NCBI RefSeq assembly: GCF_003751385.1
Contig: NZ_RJVA01000012.1
Location: forward strand, 372,001 to 436,000
Length of the DNA stretch: 64,000 nucleotides
Direction: 5' to 3'
From: Desulfosoma caldarium
GTDB lineage: Bacteria > Desulfobacterota > Syntrophobacteria > Syntrophobacterales > DSM-9756
The notes beneath the pieces were generated by a model that was not told the origin of the DNA, searched no databases, and saw only the letters and a list, made by a program, of their open reading frames with translations. This document shows positions 38,101 to 45,971 of the stretch, in pieces. Positions within the stretch are counted from its first letter, which is position 1; each line of letters begins with the position of its first letter. A program made the translations under genes and the position numbers.

Positions 38101-38313
38101 GATGCATAGGGAACAGTCCAGGGTGGGAAACGTCTTGTCCAGCTGGGCCATGTGACCGCCCAAGGCGAGATCTCTTTCCAGAAGGACCACTTCATGCCCC
38201 AGGTCGGCAGCCTGCAGCGCCGCGTGCATCCCGGCCACTCCCCCGCCCAGAACCATGATGGTCTGGTGCGGCCCGGCGTCTGCGCGTTCCTGTCGGCACC
38301 CCCCCCTAACCAT
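35167..38313 (-). CDS. Tandem HdrA-HdrA iron-sulfur flavoprotein
   Basis: Electron-transfer protein of 1048 residues made of two HdrA units. Unit 1 has an FAD motif VLGGGVAGMHAALQAADLG, an inserted ferredoxin (CIGCGTCQRACP and CSRCADVCP) and a Cys cluster CAGSRDTERGVPYCSDYCC. A HdrA N-terminal cluster domain follows (FVCRCGTNIAGVID, ACSPRSH, NIREQCSWVH). The second FAD domain starts with a degenerate LGSSAAALTAALRLA, then CAGSRNDERPYCSRSCC, and the protein ends in two [4Fe-4S] motifs, CSRCLNCAAVCP and CRGCGLCVAECP. In methanogens HdrA bifurcates electrons at its FAD. The start overlaps the hdrC stop by eight bases. Confidence 0.93.
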   Translation of the reverse strand: MVRGGCRQERADAGPHQTIMVLGGGVAGMHAALQAADLGHEVVLLERDLALGGHMAQLDKTFPTLDCSLCILSPRLLALGRHPKIRVLVRARLDRVEGYAGSFICSVILEPTYVDASKCIGCGTCQRACPAQRPDPYNLNLGLTKAIRTLYPQAYPAVPAIDPTVCWHFQGKTCSRCADVCPTGAIHFTDRPKALQLQVGALILAGGFELLGPQDLHDPHWVKSPHVLTNLELERFLSATGPTRGVLHPSGLAEPPRRIVFAQCAGSRDTERGVPYCSDYCCAAALKQIQITASLSHVERITLCAMDVRAHGRDCEPFFRRVQALEKVHVVHGKVARIVPKGKGDGVEVWAAHGGLSWHTEADLVVLAMGMRPSREAVAMAQSLGLQMDPYGFVRIKEHHTVHTSLDGVYACGTFLGPKSIPSTVQEAYAAAVAASARLSAGSEARKALWPVPQILDGPSREHLKAAKSLRTNSDRMDREEPLRIGVFVCRCGTNIAGVIDTGELIHWAKKLPQVAYATENLFSCATDATTRMARIIQEKHLNRVVVAACSPRSHLPVFQEVLAKAGLPSGYVRMVNIREQCSWVHKDFPEKALEKAKALVTGTVAQMSAAQPARIIEIPITPSALVLGSSAAALTAALRLADNGIQVLVAESGHVFGGRLTQAYFGKMDIRPDRLYRHFLSRIRTQPRIRVLRNTRLVDCRGSLGHFQVELHRHDSGTDALVEKVKETFGTILIAMGAQVWKPENLYGYGTLAQVMTQSELAAAMDEGRLDLRQARRVLMIQCAGSRNDERPYCSRSCCQQAVAHALEIHERFPHVTITILHRDMRTYGLAELSYQNARRVGIQFLRYDEKRPPRVEPTRFGRRSTVDVHWVDPDTDCSYHERADLLVLSTPTVPSPENQHVASILRVPLSAAGFFMERHVKLAPVETAVEGIFIAGQCHSPKTLAEALVQGNAAASKMLAVYRQGLVRRPAFVAAIDAGRCSRCLNCAAVCPAQAIQVPPLGPLSVDPGACRGCGLCVAECPAGAIDLAGTESKGLLQGLAWMVKS

Positions 38314-38803
38314 GCAGGTCCCTCAACACGTCTTGAAGCCACGCGTCCATATCGATGGTTTCGCCGTCGGGAATGTTCAGGGCACGCTCGATGAGCGCGC
38401 AGCGTACGGCCGCCAAACGCCCTTCCAGCGCCCGCAATCGATCTGCTTTAACTTCGCTCACGAAGCCGTCCCGGACGGCCATATATGCCAGGGCGGCGTT
38501 GATGTCCGCAAAGCGCACGCCCTGAGGGCAATAAAAAGAGCATCGGTGGCATCGAAGGCACAGCCAGATCTTGGAAGAGGCCAAAACATGAGGGCGCAGG
38601 CCCAGGCGAATCCACTGGATGATGCGGGCCGGACTGAACTCTTCATCGACGGCACTCACCGGACAGCACCCGGTGCAGGTGCCGCACTGATAACACAGCG
38701 ACAAAGTTTCGCCCCCCGGAGCGGCCATGACTTCTTCCGCAAAACCCGCATCGCCGGTCAAAAGCTCCACCGTCACGGCCTTTTTCCCATCGCTCGCTTC
38801 CAT
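38306..38803 (-). CDS. HdrC-like iron-sulfur subunit
   Basis: Heterodisulfide-reductase subunit C-type protein, 165 residues. Two [4Fe-4S] motifs are visible, CYQCGTCTGCCPVSAV near residue 37 and CLRCHRCSFYCPQGVRF near 82, linked by a helical stretch as in HdrC. No membrane segment is present. HdrC normally passes electrons from HdrA to the catalytic HdrB, but no hdrB gene with CCG domains is found in the window. The partner must therefore be elsewhere or have been replaced. The gene is 21 bp after the Fes-domain gene and overlaps the tandem HdrA gene, which ties them into one complex. Confidence 0.93.
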   Translation of the reverse strand: MEASDGKKAVTVELLTGDAGFAEEVMAAPGGETLSLCYQCGTCTGCCPVSAVDEEFSPARIIQWIRLGLRPHVLASSKIWLCLRCHRCSFYCPQGVRFADINAALAYMAVRDGFVSEVKADRLRALEGRLAAVRCALIERALNIPDGETIDMDAWLQDVLRDLHG

Positions 38804-38824
38804 GAGGCTCGCCTCTCTTCCCCT

Positions 38825-39274
38825 TCACACCAAGACAATGGCCTGCGTCGGGCAATGATCCTGACATTTGGTGCACTTGTCCGCAGCCTGTAACAATCGA
38901 GTACACAAGGTCTCGTCGGCCAGCATGACCCGACCGTTGACGATGCGCAGCACGACTTTGGCCGTCGAATAAGGACCCTTGCCTTGACGACTTTCCGGGT
39001 CATTGGCGGCATTGTATTCGCACACAATGAGGCAGATGCCGCAGCCGCTGCACTTGTCGGGGTCAATCAGATGCCCCGATTTAGCTCGAGCCGCCAGGCT
39101 CGCCAAAATCTCGGCCAAAGCTTCCCTTTGGGTCGCGTAGGCGTCTTCCTGAAGCACCGGACACTCCTGAGGGGTCAAGTCCCCCGACAGAAGAAAGGCG
39201 GCAAAGTCGGCGCAGGTCATGCCGCACATTTGGCAGTCCGTTTTGGGAAGGTGTTCAAGAATTTTTTGCTTCAT
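38825..39274 (-). CDS. Fes-domain ferredoxin-like protein
   Basis: Iron-sulfur protein of 149 residues. The N-terminal DCQMCGMTCADFAAFLL with a later Cys in PQECPVL matches the Fes [4Fe-4S] domain of corrinoid and acetyl-CoA pathway proteins. The second half has ferredoxin-like motifs CSGCGICLIVCEYNAAND and CTKCQDHCPTQAIVLV separated by about 45 residues. It probably relays electrons between the Fwd-like and Hdr-like parts of the operon (inference from position). The gene lies 46 bp after the FwdA-like gene and 21 bp before hdrC. Confidence 0.88.
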   Translation of the reverse strand: MKQKILEHLPKTDCQMCGMTCADFAAFLLSGDLTPQECPVLQEDAYATQREALAEILASLAARAKSGHLIDPDKCSGCGICLIVCEYNAANDPESRQGKGPYSTAKVVLRIVNGRVMLADETLCTRLLQAADKCTKCQDHCPTQAIVLV

Positions 39275-39320
39275 GAACCTACGATCCCGCGGGCTTTTCG
39301 GTCGCCTTTACACAAAGCGC

Positions 39321-40682
39321 TCATGATCCATGCCGTGCAACCAAACGGATTAAAGTTTGTGGGCGCAAACTCAGTCCCTCGAAAATAGGATGCAACAACC
39401 CCTGGTCCATCTCTGTTTGTTCTGGGCCTTTTTTTGATTCAAGCTCGGATCGAAGCATGCGATGCCCAAGGGAGGCGTCATAAACCAGTCTTCCCTTCAC
39501 GTAAAGCCGCTGGCACTGGCTGAAAGTTTGAGCCCAGCCGGCCGGTGTGTCGTCTTCCGGCTGTGGATATAAGGCAACATCGGCTTGAGCGCCGGGGCAT
39601 AGGTGCCCTCTGTCGGCCAATCCCAAGGCCTTGGCCGCATGGACTCGCGTGGCCGCCAGCCACTCCCGCACGGTCCAGCACTTCAAAACGGCATGGACCA
39701 GCGCTTTCCAATCCTGGACGAGCGCCAGGTTGGCTTGGCGACACGAAAAAGCCCACCCCTTTTCCATGGCATGAGCCATAAGGGCCAAGGCAACCTCGTC
39801 GCTTTGAAAATCTTTTTCCGGCAAAGGTTTGGCCTGAAGAAACACGAACGTTCCCACGTCCCAGACGAATCCTTGGATGCCGGAGAACTCATCGCCCCAC
39901 GTTAGCTGAACACCCTTCTCCGGCCACGAGAGGCCGAGATCCCCTTGCATGCCGGACTGAACAAGCCGGGAGACGGTCTCAGACGCTGAAAGGTGTTCCT
40001 GGTCCAAGCACGCCGCGATCCGCTGCCCATGAAACCCGGATATCGTGATATCCGCTTCTTCCTCGAGAAGGGCCTTTGCGGGCATCATGAAAGGCCCCGA
40101 AAGGGATGCACAGGCAATACGAAGAAAGGGAAGGAGCTCCTTAGCCGATTTTTCCCGATGTTTATAGACTTCGTTTCGAAACCGAAGCCGGGGTTCGGGA
40201 AGATACAGTCCTCGCAAACCCAGAGCACGGCACACATGATCCATGGCGCGGCCCACGCTTTGCGCGTCCTGGGCTTCGATCCATGGCGTGAGATCATAGA
40301 GGGGTAGACACAGCCCGATGGAGACATTGAGGGGCGAGAGCTGAGCCCACGCGTTATGCGCCAGGCCCGCGTGTTCCACCGTGACCCAACTTTCGTGAAC
40401 GTGGCCGAAGCCTCTTTGAGCATACCGAAGAGCTAGGGTCTCGGCGTCGGGAAAGAGCCCTCTAGCCCGTAGAGACCACACGCCGGGAAAGGCCACATGA
40501 GCGGCGCAATCCAGCGCAGCCGCCGTCACCACCAGACCTGAAGCGTCCACCACTTCGTCCACATGGGATACCTGGTCCAGCGGAATGATTCTGTCCCCGC
40601 ACAGGGCAATGTCTTGAATTTTTCCTTCACAGCCCAGAGCGATATCATAGACGGTGCCGGATTGAAGGATCCGTGTTTTCAA
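39321..40682 (-). CDS. FwdA-like protein with degenerate amidohydrolase site
   Basis: Distant homologue of formylmethanofuran dehydrogenase subunit A, 453 residues against about 570 in the family. It keeps the fold landmarks DIALCGDRIIPL, VVDASGLVV, YAQRGFGHVHES and the C-terminal AAKALGLADRGHLCPGAQAD. The metal-binding HxH of the family (VDxHSH) is replaced by LDCAAH. The segment expected to hold the carboxylated lysine reads LRGLYLPEP, and the late TxDSPN motif is missing. From these losses I infer that it does not hydrolyse formyl groups or bind the usual two metals. It lies 12 bp after the FwdB-like gene. Confidence 0.82.
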   Translation of the reverse strand: MKTRILQSGTVYDIALGCEGKIQDIALCGDRIIPLDQVSHVDEVVDASGLVVTAAALDCAAHVAFPGVWSLRARGLFPDAETLALRYAQRGFGHVHESWVTVEHAGLAHNAWAQLSPLNVSIGLCLPLYDLTPWIEAQDAQSVGRAMDHVCRALGLRGLYLPEPRLRFRNEVYKHREKSAKELLPFLRIACASLSGPFMMPAKALLEEEADITISGFHGQRIAACLDQEHLSASETVSRLVQSGMQGDLGLSWPEKGVQLTWGDEFSGIQGFVWDVGTFVFLQAKPLPEKDFQSDEVALALMAHAMEKGWAFSCRQANLALVQDWKALVHAVLKCWTVREWLAATRVHAAKALGLADRGHLCPGAQADVALYPQPEDDTPAGWAQTFSQCQRLYVKGRLVYDASLGHRMLRSELESKKGPEQTEMDQGLLHPIFEGLSLRPQTLIRLVARHGS

Positions 40683-40695
40683 GGGGCTCTATCCT

Positions 40696-41973
40696 TCATG
40701 GCGATAGATCAAACAGGTCCTGCATCATGTCTTTATCCGAGGGCAGATCGCGGTCCCACAGCTTTTCTATGTAAAGCGACACCCCGTCCATTCGAACAGC
40801 GGAACCGGAAGCATCCAAACCCTGCAGCCCTACGGAGACCACCACATCGGCTTCGGCCGTGGTCATGGTCTCGTAGGCGGAAACAGCCAAAACAGGAATG
40901 CGGTGTTGCCGAACGGCCTGCCTTTGCTCTTCCGTCAGAAACCAGAAACAGTCGCCGGACAAGGCCAACAGCACATCGCCGGGCTTCGGATTCCAACCGT
41001 GTAGGTCACCTTGAAGGTGCCACAAAGGGTTAGCCAAGCCGGCGCAACTCAAGAAAGTAAGCAAAACCCCCCCACTATTGAAATCGGTCGGTAAGGGCAA
41101 AAGAAACGTGGGCGCTGACGCGCCTAAATCTTCCACCCAGGAGGCCAGGCCCTCCAGGACAGCCGCACCGTGCGCGTGAAACAAAGGCCCTCGACCCAAA
41201 AAAAACACACGATACCGACACCTTTCCAGATCCTTGAGCAAGGCCGTCACATCTTTAGAAGGAATGCCCGCCATCGAGCCCACAGGCTGGCCGAGACTCG
41301 CTTGGTGTAAAGCCCGAAGAAAGGTCGTTTCCCCATCCTGGGAAATCGACAGCAGCTTGGTGACGCGAGCCATTTCCGTGCTTTGAATGTCCACGGTCCA
41401 CCCCGCACGATCTTCCGCCCCCCTTTCGGTGAATCGTCCCCGTGGAAAAAGGGCATAGCGAGCAAGAAGTCTGGGGGTACTTCGCAAGGGGTTGGCTCCC
41501 CAAAAGAGCACGAAGTCCGCGTGGTTGCGAACGCATTCCAGAGTGGTCGTCGGCGGTGAGTGCCGGCGATAAAGGTTCACAAAGGCTTCCAAAACAAGGC
41601 CGTCCGATGGAATCCACAGCGTTTGGTACCCGCGGAGCCCTTGCATGAGAAGGGCCAAGGCTTCCACGGACATCTGGCTCAACCCGTAGACCACCACGCG
41701 CTGCGCATGAAACAGATGATCACGACATTCGGCGATGGCTTCCTGCCTCTTTATGGCCTGACGGCGATGAGAGCCCAGCCTTCGATAGGTGCCACAGCGA
41801 GCTCGAGGGATGGACACACTAAATTTTTTCCATCCCAAAAACCGAGCGGCTCCCCAGGCGCACGCATTCATGGTTTCCACGACGCGGCCGTTTTCCACCA
41901 CGACATCGATGTCGTCGCACAGGCAACTGCACCCGCAGCACACGAGAGAAGAAAAAACGGCTCTTTCCGTCAT
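40696..41973 (-). CDS. FwdB-like molybdopterin-fold protein lacking the metal-ligand Cys
   Basis: Homologue of formylmethanofuran dehydrogenase subunit B, 425 residues. The N-terminal cluster motif is kept as CCGCSCLCDDIDVVVENG followed by MNACAWGAARF. Further landmarks are NHADFVLFWGANPLRSTPRL and, near the end, AEADVVVSVGLQGLDASGSA. The conserved VCHGPS segment, whose Cys or Sec binds W or Mo in true enzymes, aligns by eye with GLVLEAF, so the ligand is absent. The protein may be a structural or electron-transfer relic. ATG at 41971-41973 overlaps the stop of the HdrA-like gene in an ATGA, indicating coupled translation. Confidence 0.85.
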   Translation of the reverse strand: MTERAVFSSLVCCGCSCLCDDIDVVVENGRVVETMNACAWGAARFLGWKKFSVSIPRARCGTYRRLGSHRRQAIKRQEAIAECRDHLFHAQRVVVYGLSQMSVEALALLMQGLRGYQTLWIPSDGLVLEAFVNLYRRHSPPTTTLECVRNHADFVLFWGANPLRSTPRLLARYALFPRGRFTERGAEDRAGWTVDIQSTEMARVTKLLSISQDGETTFLRALHQASLGQPVGSMAGIPSKDVTALLKDLERCRYRVFFLGRGPLFHAHGAAVLEGLASWVEDLGASAPTFLLPLPTDFNSGGVLLTFLSCAGLANPLWHLQGDLHGWNPKPGDVLLALSGDCFWFLTEEQRQAVRQHRIPVLAVSAYETMTTAEADVVVSVGLQGLDASGSAVRMDGVSLYIEKLWDRDLPSDKDMMQDLFDLSP

Positions 41974-43736
41974 GGCGTGTCGCTCATTTTCGGCTCCCTG
42001 GTGATGTGCCGCAGCCATTTGGCGGCCTGCACCGCCGCCGCAGACGCTTCGGTGACGGTTTGCGTGATATCCCTGGGGCCGTGGCATCCTCCCACAAGAA
42101 AGATGCCGGGAACCGTGCTGTGAATCTGGCCTCCCCAATAGAAAGCTTCCCGGTAAAACCCATCACGATCTCTTTGCGGCGCCAAACGCATAACCCATCG
42201 TGAATCCGCGTTGGGTGCCTGGACCCCCAAGGCCAAAACCACCAAATCGGCTTCGAGGGTTTGGCTTTCAGGGTCCAAGGCCGTTCGATAATGCACCGTC
42301 AACGGTCCGTGGGCTTGCGTCCGTTCCACGCGGTCCGGAAGGGCTTTCACGAAACGCACACCCCGTTCGCGAGCCCGCACCAGAAGGCTTTCAAAGCTCT
42401 TGCCCGCCGTGCGAATGTCGTTGAAAAAAATGGTCACGTGCGCGTTCGGTTCATGTTCGAGGACGAGCATGGCTTCCTTGATACTTGCCGTGCAACACGT
42501 CACGGAACAATAGGGAAGGAATCGGTGGTTTCGAGAACCGGCGCATTGAATGAAAGCCACCGATGTGGGTCTCGACCCGGAAGGGGTGATCAGAGCGCCT
42601 TGGGTGGGCCCCGTGGCGCACACCAGGCGTTCGAATTCCATGTTAGTGAGCACTTCCGGAAAACGACCGTATCCGTAGGAGCCGAGGCGGGCCGCGTCGA
42701 AAAGGCGTGCCCCTTCCGAAAGGATGATGGCTGCCGCATGAAGGCGGCTGATTCGAGGTTTCTCGTCCAGGCGTATGGCTTCCCGTTCACATGCCTTCAC
42801 GCACAAGCCGCACTCGATGCAATAGGCTTTTTCGATGGCGGCGCGCAAAGGGACCGCCTGCTCAAAGACGATCCCGATAGCTTTTCGAGGCCGAAGGCCG
42901 GCGTTCCAAGCACTGGGCACAATGACAGGGCACACTTCGGCACACGCACCGCATCCCGAACACAGCGTCATGTCCACGTAGCGTGGGCGATGTTCGATTT
43001 CTGCCAGAAAATGACCAGGGCGCCCGCTGATTCTTCGGACTCGACTGGAAGCCCAGACGGTGATGTTGGGATGGGACGCCGTGTCGACGAGACGAGGTCC
43101 CAGAATGCAGATGGAACAGTCCAGCGTGGGAAAGGTTTTATCCAGTCGAGCCATGGCGCCGCCCAAAGAATCCTCCGCTTCCACCACGGTGACCGGAATG
43201 TTCATCCCGGCAAGGTCCAAAGCCGCTTGACAGCCTCCCACGCCGCCGCCCACCACCAAAACACGTCGAGGAGCCTTGTCGCCAAGGGGGCGAAACAAAG
43301 AGCGGGCGTTGCCGTGCCCACGAAACGCCGATCCTCGCGACGAGGCGGCCTGTTCCACAGCCCGAAGGCGCGCTTGAATAGCGCCGCAAAGAGCCGGTGC
43401 GTCGCGGGTTTCTTTGAGGTCGATCAAGCTCCAGGACAGATTCGCTTCGGCTCCCAAAGTCTGTTCCAAAAGGTCGCCGATCAAAGAATAAGAACAGGCT
43501 CCGAGAATGAGCCGTTTTCGGTGCTCTCTCAAGGGCGTCACGACGTCTTGGAGGAAGCTCTGGCGGTCACACAGCGTGTCCACGACGCGTACCGCAAAGC
43601 CATCGGCGCGCAATTGCCGAGCGACGAGATCCAGGTCCAAATGCCCGTGTCTTTCCGGACAGCGGCACAGCACAATCTGAACCCCGAAATCTCGGTCATG
43701 GATTTCATTGAAACTCTTGCCGGCTGATCCGCTCAT
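41970..43736 (-). CDS. HdrA-like iron-sulfur flavoprotein with diverged N-terminal domain
   Basis: HdrA-type protein of 588 residues. The first 130 residues resemble the HdrA N-terminal domain but have lost most cluster cysteines (VLCRCPERHGHLDL, LGACSYSLIGDLL). The FAD domain has VVGGGVGGCQAALDLAGM and LDKTFPTLDCSICILGPRL. An inserted ferredoxin has CSGCGACAEVCP and CIECGLCVKACE, and then comes CAGSRNHRFLPYCSVTCC. It ends with VPGIFLVGGCHGPRDITQTV. It probably forms part of the electron-transfer complex with the other two HdrA proteins. It is 69 bp after the HdrA-FlpD gene and overlaps the FwdB-like gene by four bases. Confidence 0.9.
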   Translation of the reverse strand: MSGSAGKSFNEIHDRDFGVQIVLCRCPERHGHLDLDLVARQLRADGFAVRVVDTLCDRQSFLQDVVTPLREHRKRLILGACSYSLIGDLLEQTLGAEANLSWSLIDLKETRDAPALCGAIQARLRAVEQAASSRGSAFRGHGNARSLFRPLGDKAPRRVLVVGGGVGGCQAALDLAGMNIPVTVVEAEDSLGGAMARLDKTFPTLDCSICILGPRLVDTASHPNITVWASSRVRRISGRPGHFLAEIEHRPRYVDMTLCSGCGACAEVCPVIVPSAWNAGLRPRKAIGIVFEQAVPLRAAIEKAYCIECGLCVKACEREAIRLDEKPRISRLHAAAIILSEGARLFDAARLGSYGYGRFPEVLTNMEFERLVCATGPTQGALITPSGSRPTSVAFIQCAGSRNHRFLPYCSVTCCTASIKEAMLVLEHEPNAHVTIFFNDIRTAGKSFESLLVRARERGVRFVKALPDRVERTQAHGPLTVHYRTALDPESQTLEADLVVLALGVQAPNADSRWVMRLAPQRDRDGFYREAFYWGGQIHSTVPGIFLVGGCHGPRDITQTVTEASAAAVQAAKWLRHITREPKMSDTP

Positions 43737-43805
43737 GGAATATCCATTTCCGCCACGCTGTTCCGTCTTTTTTCAAAAGACATCGCAGAGCCTATCTCCA
43801 CGCGT

Positions 43806-45971
43806 TTAATGGGTGTTTTCCTGACCTGTCGCCTCAATGGGTGCGGTGCCGCTCTCGGTCGCCTGATGGTGCGAATCCGTCACATCGAAGGCCATCTCCT
43901 CGGCCAGACGTCGAATCAACTGCTGAAACTGAGGGCCCTCCGTTGCTGAAATCCACTGACAGACAAAGCGATTCGGATCATAGCCTTTCTTGGCCAGGGC
44001 TTTTCGAATCCGTGGAATGCGGCTCTCAAAACGCAGGTTTCCTGAAATGTAATGGCAGTCCCCTGGAGGATGGCAGCCGGCTACCACGACACGGCCCGCA
44101 CCTTGGGCGAAAGCATGGAGCACCAGGGAGACACTGACACGGCCCGAACAGGGCACGCGAACAATGCGCACGTTGGCAGGGTAGGGCAGGCGCGAAACGC
44201 CGGCGGCATCGGCACCGGCATAGGCGCACCAATGGCAGCACAGGGCCAGAATCTTTTCTTCCGGATTGTGGGCCAGCGCCGCATCGACAACAGCTTTAAG
44301 AGCCTCGGTCGAGTACCCCAAATGGTCGGCCGCCTCTGAGGGACAGGCCCCGGCGCACACACCGCAGCCTTTACACGCCGCCGTTTCCACAAAAGCTTTC
44401 AGATTTCCTTGCGCGTCTTCCTGCAAGGACACCGCCTGGTAAGGGCATTCGGTGGCGCACACACCGCAGCCTATGCATCGGTCCTGGTCGATGACGGCGA
44501 TCATGCCGTCCAATCGTAGAACATCCTGACACAAAAGTTCATAAGCCTTGGCGGCGGCGCCCATAGAGGCCGCCACGGTTTCTCGAACGTCCTTGGGGCC
44601 TTGGCAAGACCCCCCCAAGAATACGCCTTCCACGGCCGATTCCAAAGGATGCAGTTTCGGGTGAGATTCCAGCAAAAATCCGTCCGGGCTTGAGGCCAGG
44701 CGAAGAGTCGTGCGCAGGGATTCAGCATCGGAACGAGGCCGCAGTCCCACCGCACAGACCAATCGATCGACGGGAACCCGAAAATCTTCCCCAAGAAACT
44801 CATCATGCCACGCCACGAGAAGCCTTCCCGATACGTGAGGCTCGACCGCCGTGACTGTGCCGCGATGAAACAGGACGCCGGACCGCCGAGCCAGTCCGTA
44901 AAGCGCTTCTTCCTGGCTCTTGTCGTAGAGTCGAATATCTCGGTGAAAGACTCGAACCTCCAGGCCCAGGGCACGGAGGGCCAGGGCTTGTTTCAAGGTC
45001 ACGGCGCAGCAGATGCGCGAGCAATGGGGATACTCGTCTTCCAGGCGGGATCCCACACACTGAAGAAAAGCAACGGAGCGCACCCCTTGAAGGGCTGAAG
45101 GCAAGACTCCTGAATCGCGGGCCTTTGCAGAGAACATCTCTTCCAGCTGTACCGAAGTCAGCACGTGGGGCAGGACCACAAAAGGGTAACGAGATACGTG
45201 CGGCTCGTAGGGTTCAAAGCCGGTGGCCACGACGATGGCCCCCACGTCCTCAGTGAAGCGCTCCATGCCGTCGGTTTTCCGCAAGGAGACGGTAAAATGC
45301 CCCACGTAGCCTCGAACATCTTCTACGGTGCAGCCTTCAAGGACGCGAATGCGAGGATGGCACAGCGAACGCGTGATCAAAGGCCGAACAAAACACGAAA
45401 GGGGGTCAGTTTCGGGGGGGCTTATTCGCCAACGTGCAGCGTGGCCGCCCAGCCTTTCGCTCTTTTCGACCAAAATCACTGGAATACCGCAGTCCGCCAG
45501 TTCCAGAGCGGCGCTCATACCTCCGACGCCGCCGCCGATAACCAGTCCACGTCGCGTGACCGGCACTTCACGGTCTGAAAGAGGAATGAGCCGAGAAAGC
45601 CGAGCCACGCCCATTAAGATCAGGTCCAAGGCTTTTTCCAAAGCTTCGGGACCGCGATGAACCCAGGAACACTGTTCCCGAATATTGGCCATTTCCAGTA
45701 AATAAGGGTTGAGGCCGGCGTGGGCGATCGTCCGTCGAAAGGTCACTTCGTGAAGCCTCGGCGAACATGCCGCCACCAAGACTCTTTCCAAACCGTGGTT
45801 GGCTATGTCCTCCTGAATCTCCTTTTGGCCCGGTTCGGAACAACAAAACACGTGGGTCTTGACCACCGCCACGTCAACAACATCGCACACGCGCTCGCGC
45901 AGAGCCTCCACGTCGAGGACTCCCGCAATGTTGTGGCCGCAATGGCAGATATAGACACCGATGGCACTCAT
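43806..45971 (-). CDS. HdrA-FlpD (MvhD) fusion protein
   Basis: Fusion of 721 residues. The N-terminal HdrA cluster domain has YICHCGHNIAGVLDV, FCCSEPGQ, ACSPRLHEV and NIREQCSWVHRG. The FAD domain has VIGGGVGGMSAALELADCG and CVGSRLEDEYPHCSRICC, followed by two ferredoxin motifs (CIGCGVCATECP and CKGCGVCAGACP). The C-terminal FlpD/MvhD domain has CCHWCAYAGADAAG, VRVPCSGRVS and VAGCHPPGDCHYISGN, which binds [2Fe-2S] in hydrogenase or formate-dehydrogenase partners. It is therefore the likely electron entry point of the complex. ATG at 45969-45971 overlaps the ferredoxin stop in an ATGA. Confidence 0.95.
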   Translation of the reverse strand: MSAIGVYICHCGHNIAGVLDVEALRERVCDVVDVAVVKTHVFCCSEPGQKEIQEDIANHGLERVLVAACSPRLHEVTFRRTIAHAGLNPYLLEMANIREQCSWVHRGPEALEKALDLILMGVARLSRLIPLSDREVPVTRRGLVIGGGVGGMSAALELADCGIPVILVEKSERLGGHAARWRISPPETDPLSCFVRPLITRSLCHPRIRVLEGCTVEDVRGYVGHFTVSLRKTDGMERFTEDVGAIVVATGFEPYEPHVSRYPFVVLPHVLTSVQLEEMFSAKARDSGVLPSALQGVRSVAFLQCVGSRLEDEYPHCSRICCAVTLKQALALRALGLEVRVFHRDIRLYDKSQEEALYGLARRSGVLFHRGTVTAVEPHVSGRLLVAWHDEFLGEDFRVPVDRLVCAVGLRPRSDAESLRTTLRLASSPDGFLLESHPKLHPLESAVEGVFLGGSCQGPKDVRETVAASMGAAAKAYELLCQDVLRLDGMIAVIDQDRCIGCGVCATECPYQAVSLQEDAQGNLKAFVETAACKGCGVCAGACPSEAADHLGYSTEALKAVVDAALAHNPEEKILALCCHWCAYAGADAAGVSRLPYPANVRIVRVPCSGRVSVSLVLHAFAQGAGRVVVAGCHPPGDCHYISGNLRFESRIPRIRKALAKKGYDPNRFVCQWISATEGPQFQQLIRRLAEEMAFDVTDSHHQATESGTAPIEATGQENTH

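Noticed and set aside
42261-43727. 488-codon open frame on the plus strand
   Set aside because: It is antisense to the HdrA-like gene and looks like low-complexity shadow sequence.
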